This document shows, one piece after another, positions 1-4,836 of a stretch of DNA of 7,523 bases; the first letter of the stretch is position 1, and each line of letters starts with the position of its first letter. Position numbers and translations under genes: made by a program. The notes below the pieces were generated by a model. That model worked only from the letters and a program-made list of their open reading frames with translations. It had not been told where the DNA came from and did no database searches. Source of the DNA: Pseudomonadota bacterium (lineage in GTDB: Bacteria > Desulfobacterota > Desulfobacteria > Desulfobacterales > C00003060); assembly GCA_015222985.1 (NCBI GenBank), contig JADFWI010000252.1, positions 1-7,523 on the forward strand, in the 5' to 3' direction.

Positions 1-60
1 CAAGACGGGCTAGGCTCGATGCACCTGGGACATTGCATCATGGGTCATTGGGGTCACCCA

Positions 61-209
61 TTAATCTTGACAAATACTGGAATGTAAGGGTGTTACGATC
101 CCCAACCTTTTGTTCGAAAAAGCTCTTCCATATCCCGATTTAAGGTGTTTTTCGAATTCTGTGGCCGTTTCTTTGCAAAGGCACGGCCCGAAGGCGGTTT
201 TAAGGTAGC
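61..209 (-). pseudogene. Two degenerate GIY-YIG C-terminal tails (tails 2 and 3, copy A)
   Basis: Downstream of tail 1 two more GIY-YIG C-termini follow on the minus strand. Tail 2 (about 207 to 165) begins RYLKTA and then, after a one-base shift, continues SGRAFAKKR. Tail 3 (156 to 103) reads FEKHLKSGYGRAFSNKRL and runs on to a TAA at 61-63. Neither has an N-terminal half. Tail 3 is as similar at the DNA level to tail 1 as to a separate homologue: both contain AACCTT-TGTT and GATTTAAGGT at matching places, about 136 bp apart. The frame break in tail 2 is specific to this copy, because copy B keeps tail 2 open. Confidence 0.75.
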
Positions 210-333
210 GTTGGGAGTGGGGGGTGTCAGGATTCCCAAAACCTTCTGTTGGCAAAGGCCCTTCCGGAACCTGATTTAAGGTATCTCTCGAATTCAAGTG
301 CCTTGGATTCATTGGAAAACGCCACATAGGTTA
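63..333 (-). repeat. Direct repeat copy A: 3' half of a GIY-YIG gene plus extra tails
   Basis: This 271-bp block matches 4069-4337 in the same orientation. By hand alignment there are about 12 substitutions and two single-base gaps, so roughly 95% identity. Similarity begins at AATCTTGACA and ends abruptly at CATAGGTTA, in the middle of the GIY-YIG reading frame that is intact in the other copy. Beyond 333 the sequence is unrelated to the 5' half of that gene. The block lies about 3.7 kb from its partner and holds only gene tails, so copy A is the truncated copy. Confidence 0.93.
227..333 (-). pseudogene. GIY-YIG nuclease, 3' fragment (tail 1, copy A)
   Basis: Read on the minus strand, this gives TYVAFSNESKALEFERYLK followed by SGSGRAFANRRFWES and a stop. 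It is nearly the same as the C-terminal half of the intact GIY-YIG protein at 4231-4479. The segment keeps the Glu-containing helix (ALEFERYLKSGSGRAF) that carries the metal-binding acidic residue in this family. The N-terminal half, with the GIY and YIG strands, and the start codon are absent: homology stops at 333. It is therefore a non-functional remnant, created by truncation rather than by point mutation, since its own frame is still open. Confidence 0.85.
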
Positions 334-564
334 CGGAATGGGGGCGCTGGTAAAGGGGATTTGCAGCTTAGAACAGATTTACCGTGGGATGTTGATTACT
401 TATCAGAACTATGGACAACTGATAATGGTCTGCGCTAAAAATGCGAAGATTAGATCGCCGAAGTTCATGGATGACTTTACCCAACGAAAAAAGGGCACGC
501 CGAGCCTGCAAAAGTATTACACATATAAATATCGGATTTTCAAGAATGGCGAGGAGGGTTTGCT
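334..564. other. Intergenic stretch without a recognisable gene
   Basis: This is the junction between repeat copy A and the nitroreductase gene. An open frame on the plus strand from 338 runs through the stretch and into the nitroreductase gene in another frame, but its translation resembles no family I know and it has no ribosome binding site. The last bases hold the ribosome binding site of the next gene. TATAAA at about 522-527 could be a -10 element, but no convincing -35 precedes it. Confidence 0.5.
551..557 (+). promoter_or_regulatory. Ribosome binding site of the nitroreductase gene
   Basis: GAGGAGG ends 7 nt before the ATG at 565. This is a strong Shine-Dalgarno match at good spacing and fixes the start of the downstream gene. 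Confidence 0.8.
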
Positions 565-1107
565 ATGTTTTTATCTATTGTTCAAAAAAGGAGAAGTATC
601 AGGAGGTTTACGGAACGACGCGTTGAACCCAAAAAAATCGACACCTTGATTGAGGTGGCTCTTCGTTCACCTTCATCAAGAGGATTTAACCCGTGGCAGT
701 TCATCGTTGTTACTGAAAAAGATCTACTGGAGAGGCTCTCAAGGGCAAAAGAGCATGGGTCTTCGTTTCTGGGGCATGCGCCACTCGGCATTGTCATCTG
801 TGCCGACCCGAGCAAATCTGATGTATGGATTGAGGATGCCTCCATTGCCTCCATATTTATCCACTTGGCTGCCGAATCCTTGGGGCTTGGAAGCTGCTGG
901 ATCCAGATTCGAGAAAGGATGTATGACAAGACGAAGACGTCACAAGCCTATGTCCGCGAGCTTCTAAATATCCCAGAAAATCTGCATGTGGAGTCTATTG
1001 TTGCACTGGGATATCCCGACGAGACGAAGCCTCCGCATGAAAAAGGGGAACTACAATACGAAAAAGTATATGACAATTACCATGGAAAGCCATTTCATAC
1101 CCCTTAA
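565..1107 (+). CDS. Nitroreductase family protein (FMN-dependent oxidoreductase)
   Basis: This 180-residue protein belongs to the small nitroreductase family: homodimeric cytoplasmic flavoproteins that use NAD(P)H to reduce nitro compounds, quinones or enone-type substrates. The N-terminus carries the FMN-phosphate motif RRSIRRF (residues 9-15). SPSSRGFNPW (35-44) follows, then the central helix around WIEDASIASIFIHLAAESLGLGS (88-110) and the C-terminal flavin-contacting strand IVALGYP (145-151), with YEKVYDN near the end. Length is typical of the short 170-190 residue subgroup. A strong ribosome binding site supports the ATG. The gene stands alone: no partner lies within 70 bp and the neighbours are unrelated. 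The substrate cannot be told from sequence; members often have no known physiological substrate. Confidence 0.93.
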   Translation: MFLSIVQKRRSIRRFTERRVEPKKIDTLIEVALRSPSSRGFNPWQFIVVTEKDLLERLSRAKEHGSSFLGHAPLGIVICADPSKSDVWIEDASIASIFIHLAAESLGLGSCWIQIRERMYDKTKTSQAYVRELLNIPENLHVESIVALGYPDETKPPHEKGELQYEKVYDNYHGKPFHTP

Positions 1108-1177
1108 TTTCCTTGGGCAATTCGCCCTTGCGTTGCGGCAGGTAATGGGGTACTGAGTACATCTATTTTTTGAAACA

Positions 1178-1378
1178 ATGAAATCATCCTCATCCTCTCA
1201 GCCGGAACACCCTAAACATTGTCCCCGTGGTCACAAACACCTTTCGTGGTCCCCTGGAGACGATGATGTGTATTGTTGGGATTGCAATAGGACGTATCCT
1301 ATCTCCAAATGTTTTGGCCAGCGTAGATTTTCCCAAGAAGATTCCGATGATTCCACCAACCATGAAGCTGGCGACTAG
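1178..1378 (+). CDS. Small zinc-ribbon-like protein of unknown function
   Basis: The 66-residue product has a short Ser-rich start, then HCPRGHKHLSW and, about 20 residues on, YCWDCNRTYPISKCFG, ending in an acidic tail. The CPxGH plus CWDC pairing gives three Cys and one His at zinc-knuckle spacing, which suggests a single small zinc ribbon. A further Cys lies in SKCFG. The CWDCN-x-YP pattern looks like a conserved stand-alone bacterial small protein rather than chance, but I do not recognise a named family. The ATG at 1178 is the only start near an upstream in-frame TGA, and no Shine-Dalgarno sequence precedes it, which lowers confidence. It could bind nucleic acid or a protein partner; no function is claimed. 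Confidence 0.6.
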   Translation: MKSSSSSQPEHPKHCPRGHKHLSWSPGDDDVYCWDCNRTYPISKCFGQRRFSQEDSDDSTNHEAGD

Positions 1379-1699
1379 CCCAATTGACCTCGCACAGCTA
1401 TTATTGCCGTGTCTACGATAAGTTACAGAACTTCGCCATCAACTTCCTCTTGCTAAGATGCGATTAAATTTTTGGTCCTCTCTCCTGTCGATATTTTTCC
1501 TGCTATTTGCTATTAAAAAGAAATTAAATCGTTAGGAAAGCAGGCCACGAGGGATGCTCGTCGATCTTCAAGGACAGATTGAAAGAATAACCTATATCAA
1601 CGAAGAGAACGGGTTCACCATAGCCAGCGTCAAGGTCTAAGGGCTCACGCAAGAATAAGAAGAGATGTAGGTATTTGAGACACAGGCTCGGCTAGTTGA
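1379..1699. other. Gene-poor stretch with a broken gene remnant
   Basis: No intact gene is visible between the zinc-ribbon gene and the acetyltransferase gene. The first 170 bases are AT-rich in places and include a tandem TGCTATT TGCTATT at 1501-1514. The middle holds the recD2 remnant listed separately. After the remnant's stop, further in-frame codons broken by three stops (TAA 1656-1658, TAG 1668-1670, TGA 1701-1703) read GLTQE, EEM and VFETQARLVE. This could be more decayed coding sequence, but I cannot assign it. Confidence 0.55.
1554..1640 (+). pseudogene. recD2: recD2 helicase, N-terminal remnant
   Basis: From the ATG, 28 codons encode MLVDLQGQIERITYINEEN and then GFTIASVKV before a TAA. 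This matches the opening of RecD2-type (RecD-like) superfamily 1 DNA helicases, whose first domain begins with a strand like GxIERITYxNEENGFTIAxVK. The intact protein is normally over 700 residues, with ATPase and helicase motifs, none of which occur downstream here. A GAGGG lies directly before the ATG. The remnant is clean up to the stop, which suggests a recent break or a short piece carried along by recombination. Confidence 0.7.
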
Positions 1700-2176
1700 A
1701 TGAGGACAGGTCATAAACATGGCGTGACTGTGCGGCCAGCCCGGGGTGTGGATGCGGACTACGTCCGGTATCTAAGCAAGGAGGTGTTTCAGCAGTATGG
1801 CCCTTACGACGAGATGCTGGTGGGTTGGTTTGGGTCGGGTACTGCCGTGACCCTTTTGGCCTTGATGGGAAAACGAGCTGTGGGGTTCGCCATGCTCGGG
1901 CGAGTTGAGCCTGCGTGGGATGACGTCCAGGTGTCCGAACTGCTAGCCGTTGCAGTAGAGCCCGAAAAATGGAAACTCAGTATTGGTGATCTTTTGATGA
2001 AGGAGGTCGAGAGGTGGGCCAAGGGGCTGAGGGTTGAGACACTGGTTTTGCACACATCAGTAGATAATTTGCCTGGTCGGAAGCTTTTTGAAAAACATGG
2101 ATTTTCCGCCTTGAAGGTCAAGAAGGGCTTTTACCCGGAGGGCCAGGATGCCCTCATGATGTACAAGAACATTTGA
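1700..2176 (+). CDS. GNAT family N-acetyltransferase
   Basis: The 158-residue product has the GNAT fold order: an N-terminal VRPARGVDADYVRYLSKEVF helix (about 11-30), strand TLLALMGKRAVGFAMLG (51-67), strand SELLAVAVEPE (79-89), a long helix IGDLLMKEVERWAKGL (95-110), strand VETLVLHTSVDNLPGRKLFEKHGF (112-135) and the C-terminal YPEGQDALMMYKN. The DNLPGRKLFEKHGF segment is the usual N-x-x-A-x-x-L/F-Y/F-x-x-x-GF signature of RimI-like enzymes. The acetyl-CoA pyrophosphate loop, normally R/Q-x-x-G-x-G/A, reads EKWKLSIG, so two expected glycines are replaced. The family transfers acetyl groups from acetyl-CoA to amines or protein N-termini; the substrate here is unknown. The ATG at 1700 has no clear ribosome binding site. 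A GTG at 1724 (residue 9) sits behind GAGGACAGG but at long spacing, so the start is uncertain. Confidence 0.88.
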   Translation: MRTGHKHGVTVRPARGVDADYVRYLSKEVFQQYGPYDEMLVGWFGSGTAVTLLALMGKRAVGFAMLGRVEPAWDDVQVSELLAVAVEPEKWKLSIGDLLMKEVERWAKGLRVETLVLHTSVDNLPGRKLFEKHGFSALKVKKGFYPEGQDALMMYKNI

Positions 2177-2281
2177 GAGGGCGAACAGAATCCGAAGTGT
2201 CGTTTTCGACATGTCGGCCTACTTGAAGAGCGACCAGGGTGGTGGCGTGGCTTCTGGTGCCACTTCAGACTGAAAACCTAC

Positions 2282-2286
2282 AAGGA
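2282..2286 (+). promoter_or_regulatory. Ribosome binding site that decides the deacetylase start
   Basis: AAGGA lies 8 nt before the ATG at 2295. The earlier in-frame ATG at 2286 overlaps this site and would have no ribosome binding site of its own, so 2295 is preferred. Confidence 0.6.
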
Positions 2287-2294
2287 TGGACTTC

Positions 2295-3038
2295 ATGAAA
2301 GTTGTTTTCCATGATGATTTCTATCAGGATTACACGTCAGATCCAGCATCTACCAAAGGGCGAATCGAGGCAATTGTGGAGGTGATTAAGCCTGATGTGG
2401 AGTTCGTTGGCGCCAAACCCGCATCTGAAGCTGAGATTGCTGCTGCCCACACAGATTCCCATGTGGATTATGTTCGACGTAGTGGTCTGTTTCCCATTTC
2501 GGCCCTAGCCGCTGGTGGAGCTATTCAGAGCGCCAGAATCGGGCTTGATGAGCCGGCATTCGGTCTAATCCGTCCTCCGGGACATCACGCCTCTGCGGAC
2601 AGTGCCTGGGGGTTTTGTTATTTCAACAACATGGCCGTAGCCCTACTTGCGCTACGAAGGGAAGGCTTAATAAGGCAAGCCCTTGTATTGGATATTGACC
2701 TGCATTTCGGAGACGGCACGTTAAATATTTTGGGTGACCAACAATGGGTGAAAATCTATAACCCATCGGAACGCAGCCGGGAGAAATACATCCAAGAGGT
2801 CGCACATCTTCTGTCTGGTGTACAAGTTGATATGATAGGCGTTTCAGCCGGCTTTGACTATCACATAGACGACTGGGGCGGGCTTCTTGCCACTGAGGAT
2901 TATTTCTCCGTTGGTACTTTGGTCAGCCAGGCCGCCTCTGCATGTGGAGCCGGTTACTTTGCTATCCTGGAGGGCGGATACAACCATGACGTTTTGGGTC
3001 AGAGTGTTGCTGCTCTGATGGATGGGTTTTCCTCATGA
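2295..3038 (+). CDS. Histone deacetylase family protein, short form
   Basis: This 247-residue protein is a zinc-dependent amidohydrolase of the arginase/deacetylase superfamily (HDAC, acetoin-utilisation AcuC and acetylpolyamine amidohydrolase relatives). Counting from the upstream ATG at 2286, one sees RPPGHHA with the paired catalytic His (H100, H101), GFCYFNN (109-115), DIDLHFGDGT with zinc ligands D138 and H140, GVSAGFD with the third ligand D191, and LEGGYN with the transition-state Tyr (Y232). All active-site residues are present, so it should be catalytic. It is shorter than the usual 300-380 residues because only about 38 residues separate GDGT from the VDMIGVSAGFD strand, where typical members have about 80, including a PGTG loop. 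Likely substrates are acetylated lysine or small acetyl-amines; the sequence does not decide. The start MKVVFHDDFY is chosen over 2286 because of ribosome binding site placement. Confidence 0.92.
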   Translation: MKVVFHDDFYQDYTSDPASTKGRIEAIVEVIKPDVEFVGAKPASEAEIAAAHTDSHVDYVRRSGLFPISALAAGGAIQSARIGLDEPAFGLIRPPGHHASADSAWGFCYFNNMAVALLALRREGLIRQALVLDIDLHFGDGTLNILGDQQWVKIYNPSERSREKYIQEVAHLLSGVQVDMIGVSAGFDYHIDDWGGLLATEDYFSVGTLVSQAASACGAGYFAILEGGYNHDVLGQSVAALMDGFSS

Positions 3039-3103
3039 TAGGTGTGTGATAGAGGGGTCTTTGGGGGACAGTTGTAGAAGACGCAGCCTCTTGTTTATTC
3101 TGG

Positions 3104-3130
3104 CACTGACAAGGGTTCCCTTTTTCAGTG
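3104..3130. terminator. Possible terminator hairpin between convergent genes
   Basis: CACTGA (3104-3109) pairs with TCAGTG (3125-3130), and inside it AAGG pairs with CCTT. It lies between the convergent deacetylase and rhomboid-like genes and overlaps the rhomboid stop codon. No clean T-run follows the outer stem on either strand; only the internal TTTTT at 3121-3125 is T-rich. The call is tentative. Confidence 0.3.
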
Positions 3131-3865
3131 ATAGGTTGGTGTATCTTTATCCTTCTTCTTTTTATTGCCGTCTATAACTCCGAAACGAGATCGTCTCCTT
3201 TTGAGCTGCCATGCCTGAAACTTGAGATGTGTCAACTTGAAGTCAAAGACATTCCCGGGTCCTCTAAAATAGACATAGCCGAACAGAATCCCGCCAAGAT
3301 GATAGGCCCCGTGGGGATTAGCCTTTGCCAGAAATGTCAATGCGGTAATAATGATCGTTCCGTAGCTCAAATACTTCGCCTTTACGGGCAGAATAAACAT
3401 GAGCAGTATTGTGGCTTCAGGGTTCAACAGTCCAAAAACGACGATCAGGGATAAAAGACTTGGCATCATCCCCGAAAAGGGCATGTTGAAACCTGAAACA
3501 GTGCTGAAAGCCAAACCACACAAGGCCCCTCCAAGTGCAGATGTGTAGAAAAGAATCAGGAATCGTCTTGGCCCAAAAGTATTTTCAACAGGCGCGGCAA
3601 AGAAGTAGAATACAATACAGCTAATCAGGAAGCTCAGGGGTGAATGCGGATTGTGGATAAAGGGATGGGAAAAAAGCTGCCAGAAATGAAAATGTGAGAT
3701 GTTATACGGATAAAGCTGGATTAGTGAAACAATCCCAACCTTAAGCCAATGCTCAAGAAGGAGCTCCAATACGTAGATTATTCCGTATATGAGTAAGAGC
3801 TGTTTCCCAAGCTGTGTCAACTTGGTTCCGAATCCAAAGGACGTTCTTTCATAACCAGGTCTCAT
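3125..3865 (-). CDS. Rhomboid-like membrane protein, probably catalytically inactive
   Basis: The 246-residue product is a polytopic inner-membrane protein of the rhomboid fold. Hydrophobic segments lie at about 22-41, 77-92, 102-120, 135-147, 151-161, 168-180 and 188-200, followed by a Lys/Arg-rich cytoplasmic tail (221-241). Family marks are FWQLFSHPFIH (61-71), the PVENTFGPRRFLILFYTSALGGALCGL block (92-118), FGLLNPEATILLMFILPVKAKYL (144-166) and the last-helix HLGGILFGY (189-197). Active rhomboid proteases have GxSG in the fourth helix. Aligning on FGLLNP places GMMP (132-135) there, so Met replaces the Ser nucleophile. The oxyanion-hole His and Asn of helix 2 correspond to Ser78 and Ser82. 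Only the helix-6 His (H189) remains. Upstream GGTGAG, 5 nt before the ATG, supports the start. It points toward the deacetylase gene. A role as a binding or chaperone-like pseudoprotease is inference. Confidence 0.85.
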   Translation of the reverse strand: MRPGYERTSFGFGTKLTQLGKQLLLIYGIIYVLELLLEHWLKVGIVSLIQLYPYNISHFHFWQLFSHPFIHNPHSPLSFLISCIVFYFFAAPVENTFGPRRFLILFYTSALGGALCGLAFSTVSGFNMPFSGMMPSLLSLIVVFGLLNPEATILLMFILPVKAKYLSYGTIIITALTFLAKANPHGAYHLGGILFGYVYFRGPGNVFDFKLTHLKFQAWQLKRRRSRFGVIDGNKKKKDKDTPTYH

Positions 3866-4068
3866 CTTGTCTCACCCTTCTATAAGATCTTGCTGCCGTC
3901 TATCAGCCCAGCTTCAACGCACTGCCAAGTGTAGAAAAGTTTTCGTTGATCGTCGGATTGGCAACCCATCATGGCATTAACACCTCGTACTTACATGGCT
4001 TTTGGGCTAATATGGCAGGAATTCGTACCATTTTCAATCTCTATTTGGGCAACAGCCCGTCAATCTTC
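3866..4068. other. Intergenic stretch without a recognisable gene
   Basis: About 200 bases separate the rhomboid-like gene start from repeat copy B. Short open frames exist on both strands but resemble no family I know. The promoter of the rhomboid-like gene should lie in the right-hand part, but no convincing -35/-10 pair was found. Next to the repeat border AATCTT occurs twice in close succession (4062-4067 and 4069-4074). Confidence 0.45.
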
Positions 4069-4212
4069 AATCTTGACAAATGGTGGAATGGAAGGGCGTT
4101 ACGATCTCCAACCTTTTGTTCGAAAAAGCTCTTCCATATCCCGATTTAAGGTGTTTTTCGAATTTTATAGCCGTTTCTTTGCAAAGGCACGGCCTGAGGC
4201 GGTTTTAAGGTA
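4069..4212 (-). pseudogene. Two extra GIY-YIG C-terminal tails (tails 2 and 3, copy B)
   Basis: Immediately after the intact gene's stop, the minus strand reads PHSQRYLKTA then SGRAFAKKRL and a TAA at 4165-4167 (tail 2, in one open frame here). Tail 3 follows: FEKHLKSGYGRAFSNKRL (4162 to 4109), then EIVTPFHSTICQD into the repeat border. Both match the last 15-20 residues of small GIY-YIG proteins and lack everything before that. The tails differ in sequence from each other and from the intact gene, so they look like C-termini of different homologues rather than fresh copies of one. Confidence 0.8.
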
Positions 4213-4337
4213 GCGTTGGGAGTGGGGGTGTCAGGAAACCCAAAACCTTCTGTTGGCAAAGGCCCTTCCAGAACCTGATTTAAGGTATCTCTCGAATTCA
4301 AGTGCCTTGGATTCATTGGAAAACGCCACATAGGTTA
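4069..4337 (-). repeat. Direct repeat copy B: 3' half of the GIY-YIG gene plus extra tails
   Basis: This is the partner of 63-333 in the same orientation, two bases shorter through two single-base gaps. In this copy the block is continuous with the 5' half of the GIY-YIG gene, so copy B is the complete version. The repeat border at 4337 lies within the gene, at the TYVAF codons. Confidence 0.93.
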
Positions 4338-4479
4338 TAAGCTTCCAGGGTTTGAACTTGGCGGTATGGGGCGATTGGCCCTGGTTGTGGGCATTGAGGC
4401 GCTTCTCAACATTGGATGACAGGCCGACGTATCTCTTTTCTGGGAAGGGGGTGCTCTGCAAGAGGTAAACGTATTTCAT
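4231..4479 (-). CDS. Small GIY-YIG nuclease family protein
   Basis: The 82-residue protein is a stand-alone GIY-YIG domain of the UvrC N-terminal / YhbQ type. The first strand is MKYVYLLQS (the GIY position reads YVY), followed by KRYVGLSSNVEKRLNAHN, where YVG is the YIG motif and the following Arg is the usual catalytic Arg. HTAKFKPWKLITYVAFSNESKALEFERYLKSGSGRAFANRRFW follows, with the metal-binding Glu in the EFERYLKSGSG helix (about residues 61-72). Length is normal for the group (80-95). Members cut or nick DNA; the role of stand-alone forms is mostly unknown. The ATG at 4479 follows a weak AGGG. Its 3' half is inside the direct repeat found again at 63-333, and two further tails lie directly downstream. 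It points away from the tmRNA gene but on the same strand. Confidence 0.9.
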   Translation of the reverse strand: MKYVYLLQSTPFPEKRYVGLSSNVEKRLNAHNQGQSPHTAKFKPWKLITYVAFSNESKALEFERYLKSGSGRAFANRRFWVS

Positions 4480-4576
4480 CAGCCCTGGCGGGAGTGGTTA
4501 ATCATGGAGCACTTGTTCAGTAACGTTACAAGAAAAACAGCCCGCCTACGTCCACCTTCGCAAAAGCTACGGCGGA

Positions 4577-4591
4577 CTTCGGCGCGCAGCC
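4577..4591. repeat. 15-bp direct repeat, first copy
   Basis: CTTCGGCGCGCAGCC occurs here and again, identical, at 4735-4749. Each copy follows a hairpin-forming word (GGCGGAC or GGGGC). Confidence 0.75.
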
Positions 4592-4661
4592 TTCCTCCTA
4601 CGTCCTAAAGGGCTTCGGAGGACGAGTCGCTTTGGACAGTAGGGTCCGCTGGGTCATCAAA

Positions 4662-4680
4662 CTGGCTCGCCAGCCGAAGC
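4662..4680. repeat. 19-bp direct repeat with hairpin, first copy
   Basis: CTGGCTCGCCAGCCGAAGC occurs here and at 4806-4824, exactly 144 bp apart. CTGGC and GCCAG form a small stem. On the minus strand the hairpin is followed by TTTG. Confidence 0.8.
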
Positions 4681-4734
4681 TTGGAGCTGGGGTGGCCACT
4701 TGTGCGAGAGAAGCCCTCCTTCGCCCCTTCGGGG

Positions 4735-4749
4735 CTTCGGCGCGCAGCC
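4735..4749. repeat. 15-bp direct repeat, second copy
   Basis: Identical to 4577-4591. It directly follows the GCCCCTTCGGGG hairpin arm. Confidence 0.75.
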
Positions 4750-4797
4750 TCCGCCTTTCACTCACGAAAAATTCACTCAACTTGACGCAATACCGTT

Positions 4798-4836
4798 GAA
4801 ACAAGCTGGCTCGCCAGCCGAAGCCTTGGCGAAGGC
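4798..4836 (-). terminator. Probable terminator downstream of the tmRNA gene
   Basis: On the minus strand, just past the tmRNA CCA, the sequence can fold as GCTGG-CGAG-CCAGC (4818-4805) followed by TTGTTT (4804-4799), the usual order for intrinsic termination. A competing hairpin, CCAGCC (4839-4834) with GGCTGG (4819-4814), would include part of the mature 3' end. Confidence 0.5.
4806..4824. repeat. 19-bp direct repeat with hairpin, second copy
   Basis: Identical to 4662-4680. This copy lies 12 bp from the tmRNA 3' end and takes part in the terminator-like structure there. Confidence 0.8.

Larger units (their letters stand above)
4480..4836. other. Hairpin- and repeat-rich intergenic region beside the tmRNA gene
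   Basis: No gene is supported here. The stretch is GC-rich and full of short hairpins: GTCCACC with GGCGGAC (4550-4577), CGTCCT with AGGACG (4601-4624), GCCCC with GGGGC around TTC (4723-4735). It also holds two pairs of direct repeats listed separately. The style, with TTCGC-AAAAGC-TACGGCGGAC and CTTCGGCG words, resembles dispersed repetitive extragenic elements. Open frames crossing it on both strands have low-complexity, repeat-derived translations and are not called. Confidence 0.6.

Noticed and set aside
40..61. ATGGGT / ACCCAT inverted repeat next to repeat copy A
   Set aside because: It is absent beside copy B, so it is not a border signal of the repeat; short enough to be chance.
338..649. 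103-residue open frame on the plus strand before and into the nitroreductase gene
   Set aside because: No ribosome binding site and no recognisable family; its second half overlaps the well-supported nitroreductase gene in another frame.
1115..1127. GGGC-AATTC-GCCC hairpin after the nitroreductase gene as a terminator
   Set aside because: Only a 4-bp stem and no T-run follows.
1150..1160. Palindrome GTACT-G-AGTAC upstream of the zinc-ribbon gene as an operator
   Set aside because: Single short palindrome with no matching site elsewhere and no nearby promoter; could be chance.
2198..2274. Small hairpins TGTCG-TTTT-CGACA, GTGGC-TTCTGGT-GCCAC and palindrome TTCAG-A-CTGAA between the GNAT and deacetylase genes
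   Set aside because: Perfect but short, with no T-run or conserved riboswitch pattern; not enough to call a terminator or leader RNA.
3946..4213. Short overlapping plus-strand frames beside repeat copy B
   Set aside because: They cross the repeat border into antisense of the GIY-YIG tails and resemble no protein.
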